Shown piece by piece: positions 38,937 to 50,471 of a stretch of 64,000 bases of DNA. The stretch comes from Symbiodinium natans (lineage: Eukaryota; Sar; Dinophyceae; Suessiales; Symbiodiniaceae), in NCBI GenBank assembly GCA_905221605.1, contig CAJNDS010002652.1, positions 264,553 through 328,552 of the forward strand. Direction: 5' to 3'. Each line of letters begins with the position of its first letter. The stretch's first letter is position 1. The notes under the pieces are model-generated. The model was not told the origin of the DNA and did no database searches. It was given only the letters and a program-made list of their open reading frames with translations. The translations under genes and the position numbers were made by a program.

Positions 38937-39480
38937 CTCAGTTGTCGTCGGTTGTCGGTTGTTGTCCGTGGTTGTCCCTTGTTGATTGTCGGTTGTTTTC
39001 GTCGCTTGTCGGATGTCTCTTGTCGCTTGTCGCTTGTCGCTTGTCGCTTGTTGTCGTTTGCCGGTTGTCGGTTGTCGCTTATCGGTTGTTGTCGGTTGTC
39101 GCTTATCGGTTGTCGTCGGTTGTCGGTTATCGGTCGTCGTCGGCTGTCGGTTATTGATTGGTTGTCGGTTGTTGTCGGTTGTCGTCGGTTGTCGTCGGTT
39201 GTCGCTAATTACCGCTAATTAGCCGTCGGTTGTCGTCGGTAGGCGGTTGTCGAGTGGCGGTTGGCCATTTGCCGTTGTCTGCGGTTGTCGGCGGGGCGGT
39301 TGTCGGAGGTTGCCATCGGTTGTTGTCGGTTGTCGCGGGTTGATGGGTCGTCGGCAGTTGTTGTCGGTTGTTGTCGGTTGTCGGCGGTTGTCGGTGGTTT
39401 AAGGTTGTCGTCGGGTTTCTTGGGTTGACGTCGGTTGTCGTTGGTGGTCGTCGGTGGTTGCTGGTTGTTCGTTGTTGCTT
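38937..39480 (+). repeat. Degenerate TTGTCGG simple repeat
   Basis: TTGTCGG, TTGTCGTCGG and TTGTCGC variants fill ~540 bases. Cys/Arg/Leu-rich frames in it are artefacts. Confidence 0.9.
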
Positions 39481-39484
39481 GTTT

Positions 39485-42400
39485 GCCGTTGGCTGTTGCT
39501 CGTGCTCGCTTGATGAGGGTGTTGGCATTGTTGTGTTGGTGATCTTTGTGTAGCTCTTGTCGTCGTTGTGGTTGTTGTTGTCTGGGGTCAGGGCATTTTA
39601 GAGTGGTTTTGCTCGAGCAGGCTACCGGCTTAACGAGACCCTCAGTCAGAATGCCGCATACGAACTACCTTTCAAGCGGATGGGTTTGCTGAGCTGTTAT
39701 GTTCCTCCCTTTGTGGGAATATGCTTACAATACCCTACAATGCATTTGTGGCTGTTGGTTCGGTTCGCAGTTTACTATGCAGCACCTGCAATGTGTACTG
39801 TGTTGTTGCAACGCCGATAGCTTCAAGCTTTTATTCGGCAGGTTCACTGCATCCATGAGTTTCCGGCATCAAAAAACGCTGTGCGTTTGTGGCATGGGCA
39901 TGCCAAGGTCCAAGTGGCACCGGCTTGTGTTGCAAGCGCTGGAGGAGGTGGCCATGAGATGTGTGAGAAATTAATGTGCTAATAATCGGACGGTACTATT
40001 CCGATGGCCGGTAAATGAAACGCAATCACCCCCTACCCCCCGGTACTTTGTATTGGGTCGCATTTTTGCAAGATATCCGTGCTGTGCAACAGGAAAAGGC
40101 TGATGATAGGTGCATGGTTGCGTGCTTTCTGGAGGGTTGGGGGGGCCGCTTCTTGCAGTTGCCTTCCGGCACAATTGCTCGTTTAACATAATGCTGCCTG
40201 AGGCGCATGTCGCCGTTTCCCGCCTGCTTTCTTGGTGGCTGTGCTGCTCTAGCCTGCTGTCCCGGTTGCTTTCCTGTAGCTCGCCTGCTGTCCTGGGCTA
40301 TACGCCCCGCCCTTTGCCTGGTAAGTTGCTCTCGGCTCGCCTGCGAGTTGAGCACCCGCATGTTGTAAATAGTTTTCGGGCACGTAGAGAATGATAAGTG
40401 CAGCTAGAATCTTTTTAGCCTTAAGTTGCCAGAGGCTTGCATAGGTGTACAGTATACTGGATACTCCTCATAAGTATACTGGATACTCCTCATAAGCCCG
40501 GGATTTTGGCGCTGTCTCGACTGTTGCTCAAGCCGGGCAGGTTGTGGCATATGCTGTGCAACTGGAGACCTACCTGGCACAGGCATTGGATCCTTAAGCC
40601 CTGTTTTTAGTAAAGCGTGTCTCCCACCCTCCCTCCTCGTCACATGTTCTGGGTATCGGTGCGTTGCCATCGTTGCCCAAACGACTCGGAAACTGGGCCT
40701 TAAACTCCAATCCCAATCCCCTGCCTTGTGGTTTGAGGCTGTGGGTATAGATCAGGCTCGAGGCTTGTGGAGTGAGTGCGGACTTCTCGCGGACGGGCAT
40801 GGAAACAGATCATCGCATCATTCGTGCTTTCAGGCATGAATAAAGAATTTCGATTTAAAGTCGTTCCTGCTATTATCTTCGCCAAGGGCAACCTTTCAGC
40901 GCCAAACCCTTTCCTCTGGAGTGCTGCCAAACCGAAGACGACATGCCGTACTGCCAGGCCAGTAAGCAAAAAGAGCAGAAGGAACACCATGCTTCCTGCA
41001 GTGCATGAAACGAACACACTGCTGCTTCTCCACGCCGAGATGGTCCAGAAGAAGTCAAGCCGGAAATGCAGTTGCACAACTCATCTGCAAGTACCAGCAC
41101 ATAGATAAAGCCTTTTGTGCCACACATAGAAGAAGCGGTCCTGGCATGCCTATCAGTCCTAGTCAACAAACATTCTTTCAGGCACCGATACCTGGATATG
41201 ACAGTCTCTCTCTTCTGTTTTTTTTGCTCTCGCTCTTTCTCTCTCTTCATGCTTTTTTTAAAATATCTCTCTCTCTCTCTCCCTCCCTCCCTCATTCTTC
41301 ACTCTCACACTCACGCTCACTCTCCATCCAATTGCAGCTCATTACAGTGACAGCTCATGTGACACTCGCGAACGCTCCGCGGACGCAGAGCGGACGCAGA
41401 TGCACGATTTTTGGTTACCTCCTGCACCTGGAACCCCAGTTCAAAGAAGGGGAACGCTTCTGGGAAACATGTGCCTAACAATTTTCACCCGTTGTTTAGC
41501 TAAGCTCGTGACGGGAAGATTCATGAAGTTTGAAAGTTAACTCATGTGCAGGCCAAGCCAGAAGATCGTAGTGCTGATCCCGAGTGGATGGAAAAGTGCA
41601 TGCAGTTTTGTGCCTTGGCTCAAATTGCAGGCAGGGGTGGAAGGAGACCCCGCGAAACGACCTAAGTCAGGAAGTGTGGAACCTTGGGAGTTTTGATGTT
41701 CTTGTCGAGCTGCTAGGTTGGTTGTGGCCTTCATGGCGTTTTTGTGATTCTTCATTGTGCCAGCTAAAGTTTGCGTTTGAATGATGAGAGTATTGAGAGT
41801 AGTTCTTGAGTAGAGTCCTGCAAGCGCTCAGACAAGAGCTTTGAGGGTTGGAAAAAGAGACAAAACAGTCTTAGGCCGCCTGAGGAAGCCAAAGGATTTT
41901 CGGGTGCTCGGTAGGTAAAACGCGTCCTCGGACGGTCTTGCAGGGTCCGAGTGTCAGGGAGATCCGTGAAGGTCTCGGTTGCAGGAACCTGAGACACTAC
42001 CAAGGCTCCTTACTTTTTCGGGTTCTTAACTAACCGTAACTAACCAGTCCATGCAAGCATTGTGTCGGCTTTGTTGTCGAAGCTGTTTCGTTAAGCTGTT
42101 CCGTTGATGATGAGTCGGGGGTCTTGTGGAAAGTGCCTGCTGCTTGTTCTTTGCCCAGGTTTGTATCTCGGAACCGAGTTGCAGCAGATCACTGACGCAC
42201 TGCAGTTGGCTTGGGTGTCTTGCAACAGCCACCGATTTGACAGAATTGTTTCAGAATGACGGGTGAATACGAGGTCGCAGCACGGTCTCTCGCAGAACGC
42301 TGCGGGCAAGTATGCAGTTGCTGCCTGTGAGGCACCGAGGGTCCCTGTTAAAGAGCACATCGGAGCACATCGGAAATCATTGGAGCGCTGCCCGGGGTGA

Positions 42401-45400
42401 GAAAATCGTAGCCTGGGGCTGGCCCTAAGCCCGCGCGTTGAGAGGTTGTTGGCAGCAGCGAGCACGAGCTCAGCGTGGCCCAGGGCGCACGCGTGCTTGT
42501 CGTCGATGCTGTCGCTGCCTTACGCCAGTGGCAGTTGTGTTTTGTTGCCTGCATGTACACCGACAATCACGTGCATTAGTGCTGCCAACGTTTGGCAGCT
42601 AGCAAGCCCGAATTAAGCTGCAGGACAACGCAGACTGGATTTGGTGCAAAGCCGAGGTGCTCTACATATCTTTGCACATCTTTGCCACTGGATGTATTAT
42701 GATGTATCCTTAGTTTGCCTCATGCCCGGAGACTGCCAGGATGGTCTTTCTGAAGGTTGGGTGCCGCGATCCTTCCTGGAAATGGAGCCTGGCCGAGCTC
42801 TCAGTCCAGAAGCTGCCACTGAAACAAAAACATACAAAAACATGACTGGTCGACTTGCATCTCCTTGAGGCAGCACAGCCGACACCGGCAAGGATCTTGC
42901 ACTCATCATGCTCGAGCGAGGTTTGTAGTTGGGCAAAGGCCTGTGTGGTTTGCACAGAATTGCAGGACTTGCCAGGTTGGATCAAGGCAGCAAGCCAAGA
43001 CCCACGTGCTTTGTGCTCAAAACGGTCTGGATATGCCTTGGACCCCCTTCCCAGGTCAATGAGCGTGCAAGGCACCAGCTCATGCAGCGTGGGGCTTGTT
43101 GGGCTGCGTCGGTTTTCGTGCAGGTGGTGGTCCAACTCGCAGAAGCAATTCTGCGATGTGACGATCACCCTCGTGGACGAGTCTGCTAGACAGGTCACTG
43201 TGGCTCAGCAGCATTTGAACCAGATGGGATTGCACATCGTGCATGTGCAGACCTTGGGTCGCTTTTGTCTGGCTGTGCCCTTGCAGCGTTCACTTTGGGC
43301 GAGGTCATGGTAGGTCCTGGTAGGTGTGAGGTATGACAGGACATCCGCTGCCGTAGGATCAGTGTAGCTTTGCAGGGGGCAAAAATGAGATCGTACATAT
43401 ACAATGGTGAGGTCCGTGAAAAATTCCAAGCGAAAGTAGAAGACACCGTGGTGGGGTAGCCGAGACGTCCAGGACCTTGACACCGGGTGCAGCGGCGAAG
43501 CTCTGTGACCGCTCGCACAGGTTGCCAGTGACGAAGTGGGCAGTGCCTTTTGTTACCAGCCGGAAGTGTTCGCCATCAGATTGCATCCCCGATACACTGA
43601 GTCAGGTTTGGAGGCCGACCTCTCGGAGCGTCCTACTCGGAGCGTCCTACGCGTAGGCACGACACTGGCGAAACTCATCCACGCACTGCGCTCACATAGC
43701 GGCGGTGCTCACATAGTGGCGCGCAGTATGTTCGGCCGCCTCCTTTGGACGGATAGATCGTCTGCCCATCCATCGGGCCCGATCCACGTCGTCCACTAAT
43801 GCAGGCGGTGACATTCGAGCACCACCCAGTCAGCGATGTCCTGCGTGTTGTGTCGAAGGTGCGTTGCTAACCACGAGCCCCCATAAGACATCATGCCGCA
43901 TGTGCGGCGTCAAGCCACTGACCCGTGGCCTCCCTTGCGCTAGGTTGTCCTTGGCAAAGCAGCCGATCCTTGATTGGGAGGTTTTCAATCCCTCGAATGA
44001 TCTGTTGCTTCGGCGCCGCATCCTTGACGTCGCGTGACATCTCCTGCGTCGGTCCTTCCTCGGCCTCTGGGCCCTCTTGGCCCTGCTGCTGGCCTGGCAC
44101 AGCGCCTTCCCTTCGTCGTGGCTTTCCATTGACCATCAGAATCGGACTAGAATCGCGATCCCTGCGGGTGTCTCTCTCTTCCCTCCTCGCTCCTTTTCTT
44201 CCGATCAACCCTCCGTTTGCAACCAGCACGAATCACAGGCCTCCATCAGGTCGCGGATCACGGTGCTCGACTTGGTTCCTGCACGGAATTTAGACACCAG
44301 CTCTGCTCGCTCCCCAGCGTCCAGCGCCTGCAGCCACTCCGTTTACTGGCAGCGTCATCACGGCGGCCTGCCGCGCCCTGCAGAAGGACCCCAACACCAT
44401 GAAACCTCCGCGAAGTCCACGGAGTTGGCGCCCAGCGTGTTCTCTGCTTTGGGGAATGACGTGATACACTGAGCCCATCAGAAGCATATGGATCAGCCTA
44501 GAGCCTCGACACATCCTAGGCCACAAACCCTAAACCCTTTTGAGCAACGAGGGGACTTTGAATCGCACGGGAAGTAAGAAAATAGATTTGAGCACGCCCT
44601 GAACCCCCTTGGCACGTGGATCTATAGAGTTTTAGGTGAAGTTCAAATCTGGGGGGGTTTTGGAGCGTGGAAGACTTGTCTCTTAAAGCCTTCTGGGTTC
44701 TTTGACATGGCAAGTGCTGAGAAGTTGTATATGGGTTGTGGAGTTCTGGGGGTTTGGTGAAGTCTTGCGTTTGTTTTGGGAGGTTTTGTGTTTTTGTTGA
44801 GATCTTGGGTCTTTTGAGATTGGAATCGATGCTTTATGGGCAAAGTGGGGGCTTTGGAGGGCACTTGGGGCCTTGGAGGCATTTTGGTTCTTTGTAGGAT
44901 TATTGTTGTAGCTCATTGAAATTGCAAGTTTCAATGAACACACATACATGTTTTGTCTGTCCTGGCCTGGTTTAGGGTTGGGGGGGATAGATACTCGCAC
45001 ATTTGCTTATTGTTTGCTCTTGCGCTTGGCAGCTTCGATCGCCAGCCAAGGTCACCTTTGTTCAGGCAAGGGCTGGTGGCAATACTGGTTTGTTTGTCCT
45101 GCCCACGGCTTCGGCCAATGTCTTTCTTGGTCTACCTCGCTGATAGCCTGGTGCCTCTCTGCAGGATGCAGCTTGTTGGAAGATGGTGCCGTTTGAGCAC
45201 TTCCTTCAAAAACAGGCATGTTGCGGTGTGGCTGCACATGGCTGCCTGCTAGCTCAGCTATTTCACACGCTGCTTTCGTAGGAGGACTGGCTGCTACAGC
45301 CCTTCCAGCAGAAGGCATGGAGTTACGGAACTCCGATCCCTGCGGGGTTGGCAAGTGTTTGCATGTTGTGCTGGCAGTCAAATCGTCGCATTGTAAACTG

Positions 45401-46894
45401 GCAGGCGAAGGAGTTGATGCAACAGTTGCCAGATTGGGTACAGCCAGGCAAACAGGCCCGGCCCGTCTGCCACCGCGAATACACATGACCACGGAGGATC
45501 CTCAAGTTCAAAAACTCGGCGAGCTGAGGCATATTGGTGGTCTTCAAGCCAACACCGTGTACTGCCGGTTCAGATCAAAGATGTCTGCTCCAGGACGCGC
45601 CAGGTCAGAGCCCAGGTTTTGCAAAAACCGTTTGCAAGCAGCGGGAAAGCACCTGCAATCCAGGTGAAGGTGGTTTTCAATTGCAACAAAACAGCAGCTT
45701 GGATAATCCAACCTCAGCATGAGATCTGTGCCAATCTGCGGTGCCCAGTTGGAGCCAGTCCAGCTCAGGTGAAGAAGCTCGTGCAATTCCACGTGTCTTG
45801 CTTGATGGATGGCAGTCATGTGTTAGATGCTGACGAGTTGTCCAGACATCTGTGGAGTCCCGTTGCATCCTGAGGAGCTGATTGATTCTCCTAAAGAATG
45901 TCCACGGCTCACGATGCACGAGCAGTTTTCGCATGAAGTAGCACAAGAGATGTTGAGAGAAAAAGCTTTGAGGCCTTCTCCAGAAGGAGAGGTCAGGACA
46001 TACCTGGAGGAAACCCCGACGAAAGTCGAGGGACTCGAAAGGTTCTAAAGAATCAGCGGAGGCTGCAGTGTATTCTTGTGAAATCTTGTGTCCTTCAAAG
46101 TGCTCTGTGTGCGATGCCTCACGCAATCACAATCAATCACCCATTCCGAAGGCCGGAAGCCAAACAGAAGTTGCTGAAGATCTCGGTCCATGACACAGTG
46201 ACACAGTGCAAAACAAACATGCGGGAGGACTGTTTAGGTCCTGTAGCGGTATGCTGCTTGCACTGCTTAAGCACAAGCTGCAGAGGCCCCCTAAACTCCA
46301 TTTCAGGGAATGCCTCAATTTGCACGAGAATCCATATGGGTAAGTTGAGAAAGCGATTTTTTTGATAGTTCGCTATCAGGTGCCACAAAGGGCTTGGGAG
46401 ACATCATGGCAGAAATGACGCAGGACGGGATGTCTTGGACGCTTAAGCATGCCATAACATGGAAGTTGTTCTTGAACCCCTTTCTTCTTGAGGCTCCATT
46501 GCAGGAGGGCCTATATTTTCGGGCACCATCTTGCCCAGTCTGCGTAAGCTGCGGAAGTTCGAGCGGAAGCCATTTGAGTGACCCCAGGGGGGCCTCATGT
46601 TGGTAAGCAGAAGTTGCATCAGGGCTATGCGTAAGAAAGCAGCTGTGGAAGTTAGGGGGGAAGGCCCGCATCATAATCATCCAATTTAGAACTATCCCCA
46701 TGTGGCATTCATAGTCGTCATTGCAACAATAACTGCTCACTGCTGCTGTGGTGAGGAGTTCTTGCGGTCTTGCCTGCCAATGCAGCAGACTTCCTTGAAT
46801 GCTAGGGCACAAGATCTGATCATGCCGCACTCTGGCTCGAGGGCAATGCGTCGGCCGCAGAAGCCGGCCGACAGGCTGCTAACGCGGCTTCCGT
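39485..46894. other. Long stretch without a recognised gene; a few coding-like segments
   Basis: Segments with protein-like composition but no family: 43891-44229 minus (highly charged, ends NLPIKDRLLCQGQ), 43135-43313 plus (QKQFCDVTITLVDESARQVT), 45619-45873 plus and 45827-46048 plus (HPEELIDSPKECPRLTMHEQ, acidic end). They may be exons of intron-rich genes. A (CT)-rich patch lies at 41205-41285. No RNA gene was seen. Confidence 0.4.
40452..40495 (+). repeat. 22-bp perfect tandem duplication
   Basis: GTATACTGGATACTCCTCAT plus AA occurs twice, head to tail, with no mismatch. Confidence 0.95.
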
Positions 46895-47695
46895 ATGTCC
46901 AAGTTTCTGCTGTACGTCATCATAGTGCGAGGCTTTGGGCTCCACGTACTAGACGTGGGGCCGCCACGAACTGGAACACAGTCCATCGCCGATGCCCTCA
47001 CAACGCTTGGCTTGAACGTGCTCCACTCCGGCTTCGTGCAATCCTCCCGCCCTGTAGCTTGCCGTCACTTGTATGGAAACGGGACCAACGAGAGCATGAC
47101 AGAACTTTTCGAGGGCTATGATGCTGCGGCGGATGAGCCCTTGTTTTTGGAGTACGAGTTCGTTAGAGACACGTATCCCAATTCCAAGTTTGTGCTACCT
47201 CTGGTCCCAATGGAGAAGTGGTGGAACTCAACGAAACACTACTGGAATTCAATGTATTTTCGATACGAGCGCAATAAGATACGCGGCCTGAAAGTGAAGC
47301 GCGAGCAACAGGAGCTCGAAGCTTGGCTTGATGGGTTCTGGACTGGCCATTTCGGGGCAACTTTTGAGAATGACAAGTGCGTCGCTGTTCGCTATTGGGG
47401 CTGTCGTTTTGACAGGCTCGAGGGAATGAGTGACGATGAGAAGCGGAATTGCCAGAGCGGGTACGAAGCTCATGTGGCACATGTAAAGCAAGCCATTCCG
47501 CCTGAGAGGCTGCTGGTTTTTAATTTAAGTGATGGCTGGCGACCGCTTTGTCAGTTTCTGGGGAAGCCTATTCCGAATGAGCCATTTCCCCATGATGATT
47601 TTATTGGAATCTACGATGAACAAGCCGAGCTTAATGAGGCCGGAACCACCCTGTTGCAAGTTGATGTAGAGACCACCTGGACAGAAGAGCTGTAG
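46895..47695 (+). CDS. Sulfotransferase-like P-loop protein (PAPS-binding fold)
   Basis: 266 residues. LDVGPPRTGTQSIADALTTL (residues ~19-38) is the 5'-phosphosulfate-binding loop of the sulfotransferase family close to Pfam Sulfotransfer_4. KFVLPLVPMEKWWNS follows strand 3, and ERLLVFNLSDGWRPLCQFLG then PIPNEPFPH is the characteristic C-terminal part. Residues 1-12 (MSKFLLYVIIV) are hydrophobic. They could be a signal anchor, or may partly be an intron, since the start codon lies inside a GTATGT donor-like site at 46893 and AG acceptors occur at 46925 and 46931. Length and motif order are normal for the family. The expected activity is transfer of sulfate from PAPS to a small molecule or glycan; the substrate is unknown. 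Confidence 0.82.
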   Translation: MSKFLLYVIIVRGFGLHVLDVGPPRTGTQSIADALTTLGLNVLHSGFVQSSRPVACRHLYGNGTNESMTELFEGYDAAADEPLFLEYEFVRDTYPNSKFVLPLVPMEKWWNSTKHYWNSMYFRYERNKIRGLKVKREQQELEAWLDGFWTGHFGATFENDKCVAVRYWGCRFDRLEGMSDDEKRNCQSGYEAHVAHVKQAIPPERLLVFNLSDGWRPLCQFLGKPIPNEPFPHDDFIGIYDEQAELNEAGTTLLQVDVETTWTEEL

Positions 47696-49459
47696 CGCGC
47701 GGGGGGAAGGCCGACTTTTCTCATAGAAAGTCAGAAAAGGACTGCAGCGCTTTCGCTTGTGTCATTGGCGAGATTTTCTGAGCCATTCAACATTGATGCA
47801 TGGCATGTTGCAGTCCTCAACAGTTATGGTCGTACTCTGTCCGATATTGCAGTGCAGTCTCTTTAAACTAGCATAGGCCGAGCATGCAAAAATTCTTGTC
47901 TTTACTCTATGTTTATTGCAATTATTATTACTGCTATTTCTGGTACGAGCGATCGACCATTGAATCTTACTGCCCAAAACCTCCAGAAAAAATCTCAAAA
48001 AAGCTAATGAAAAGAATTGAATAAACAGGCAAAAGGAATTAATATGAAGAGAACACAATATAATCAAAAAGTAATGTGCGAACTCACTTAATATTGTTAG
48101 TATCTTGACATTTTTTATTTCACGAATTAAGAAGAAATGGCTAATAGCGCCAATAGAACTATAAGTGTCCATTAAATATTGTAGGTGCCTTTCTAGCTAT
48201 GCATTTCAATAATATACATATGGGCTCGTCGCATGTCGGCAGGATATTGGCGACATAATGGCTGAGGGCGATGAATCAGAGGACGCTATGGCTTGATCAT
48301 TCATGGGCAGTCGCTGACTCCACGTGGTGTGGTTTTCGAGACCTTTAGTGTATCTTTAGCTTCTGGCGTTAAATTTCACAGGTCTGCTCCTTAGGACACC
48401 ACCTTCTTCCCAGGATGAAGGCGAAGTTGTCTGACATTTTCAGCTAACTGACAGCCAGGATGGCGGCGGTGGCCTCCGCAAGGCTTTGACTTTCATGGGA
48501 AGCTCCGAGTTCTTACAGGCAAGCCATGCCAGCCGCATGCAGTCACAAAACATCCACAACGCAGCATGGGCTCTGATGCAGGTTGACGTCAACTCCAAAG
48601 ATGATTCAGCTGACAGGGCCACCGCTGCGCTGTTGTATCTGTAGCTTTCAGTCCTTCGGAAAGGCAGACCTAGGCAGCAAGTGAGAAGCATCTTGGAGCA
48701 GGTGCCAGCCTTTGGCTACGATGATGAGCTCGCCACAACAGCTGGGAAGGACGGAACGGATGAGCCAGGGGCACTCGAAGAACGAGAAATGTAAGGGTTC
48801 CAGGATGCGCCAGGGGTCTGGAAAGTCACGGGAGTAGTGATGGGGGCTCCTGGGAATGCAAAGAACCGAGGCCACCTGTATTTTACGGGCCACCACTGGC
48901 CACCATCGCTCGGAGTATAGTATAGTCACTATGTCTGACTCTGTGTTAAGCTTGGCGTGCAGGACGATGGTGCCGCCAAGGCCCGGAGAACCCGATGCTT
49001 TCGCATCTGCTCTCGTGGATAGAAGTGCCTCCAGGAAGAGACCGGCGAGCATTTGCAGCCCAGTGGAATTGTGCAGGCAAGCGAGGCAGCGAGCAAGGGA
49101 GAGAGAGCGGGTTGGTGCGTACCACGTCTTCGAACCTACGAACTACGCTAGAGTTTCGGAGCTGCGATAGACTTAGTCTTGGGACCTGCTTTTGGGGTTT
49201 AGGTCCGTAGTTCTGCGTTACTACTTCTGCTCGGCTGAAGTGGGTAATAAAGTCATTGATATCCTGGGGCAGCCACGAGTGCTACGTGCAGGGTTGTGTT
49301 TCCTGAGACGTCAAGTGTCAACTTACCCGGCTGACTGGTTGCAAAAGTTCTGCGTTTCGGCAGCTGGCACATCTGGTATGCATGAGCACAGGCTTGCAGT
49401 GTACCTGGAATCTCAGTTGCCTTTTGAGCACTCGTGGCCGGAGCCAAAGTGGCTGTTCC
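47696..49459. other. No gene recognised
   Basis: 47.86-48.2 kb is AT-rich. 48.6-49.2 kb has short open frames on both strands without domains. Confidence 0.5.
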
Positions 49460-49670
49460 TCCCTATCCCTCTCTCTCTATTCCTCTCCCTCCTCCCTCCT
49501 CCCTCCTCCCTCCCCCCTCCCTCTCTCTCTCTCTCTGGCTCTCGCTCTCCCTCTCCCTCTCCCTCTCCCTCTCCCGCTCCCGCTCTCGATCTCTCGATCT
49601 CTCGATCTCTCGATCTCTCTCTCTCTCTCTCTCCCTCTCTCTCGCTCTGTTTCTCCCTCTCGCTCGACCC
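49460..49670 (+). repeat. CT-rich simple repeat
   Basis: CCCTCTCT and TCTCGATC units form a polypyrimidine-dominated stretch on the plus strand. Confidence 0.93.
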
Positions 49671-50471
49671 TCGGTGCACAGCAAAAGTGCTCGCGCGTGC
49701 TTTTTTTGCAATGCACAGCACCAACACGTGCTTGTGCGTGCCCGTGTCCTCAACTTCGGAAGGGAGAGAAGGCGACAGAGACAGGCAAACACCTCCAATG
49801 CAACACCAAACCTCCCATAACCCCTTCGTCGCACGCCACAAACCTCGAAACTCTCAAATCTACACTGCGCCCTGCCTGGTGAAGCACGCAAACCCGTCCG
49901 CGCGCCACGTGGGCTCAGCCACAGCAGCACCCCCTTGACAGGAAGGCCTGAGAGTACAACCGCCCGCACCGCCCACGCACCTATTTGCAGCTGCCCTTGC
50001 CCTGACTGCGGTGAGATCGGTCGATCCCAGGAGGGAGCACCACGCCTACAAGGTCGTGAGTTGGCAGTTGGCAGGGAGCCCGTCCGACGGGACACAAACG
50101 GAAAGCAGCCAGGAACACTCAGCCTCAACGAGCACATAGGTCTCAGAAGCTAGCGTTGGTGGCCGGTGCAGGGAGGACAGGAACAACGGCATGTCGGAAA
50201 GAGTTGATCCACTTTGCCATTCATGAGGAGGAGGAGGAGGAGGAGCCACTTCATACAAGAATCTGGCATTTTTGACAAACATGGCATGGGCATAATTTTG
50301 GTCAGCAAGGCCGACATATTCGTGCACTTGCTTTGAGGGCAACGCCGCCACCATTCATCGATATCAAAGGAGGGCACGCAACTCGCAGCAACAACGCGAA
50401 GGAACTACCTTGTTTGCGTTGGGTCGAGGGCTCGGACTTTAGACTATTCTGCCAATGCCACTGTCTGTCAG
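49671..50471. other. No gene recognised
   Basis: A (GGA)n run lies at 50227-50243. Otherwise mixed sequence with short frames. Confidence 0.5.

Noticed and set aside
46702-47121. Overlapping 139-codon frame at the start of the sulfotransferase
   Set aside because: Arg-rich, no domain; the sulfotransferase frame carries the family motifs.
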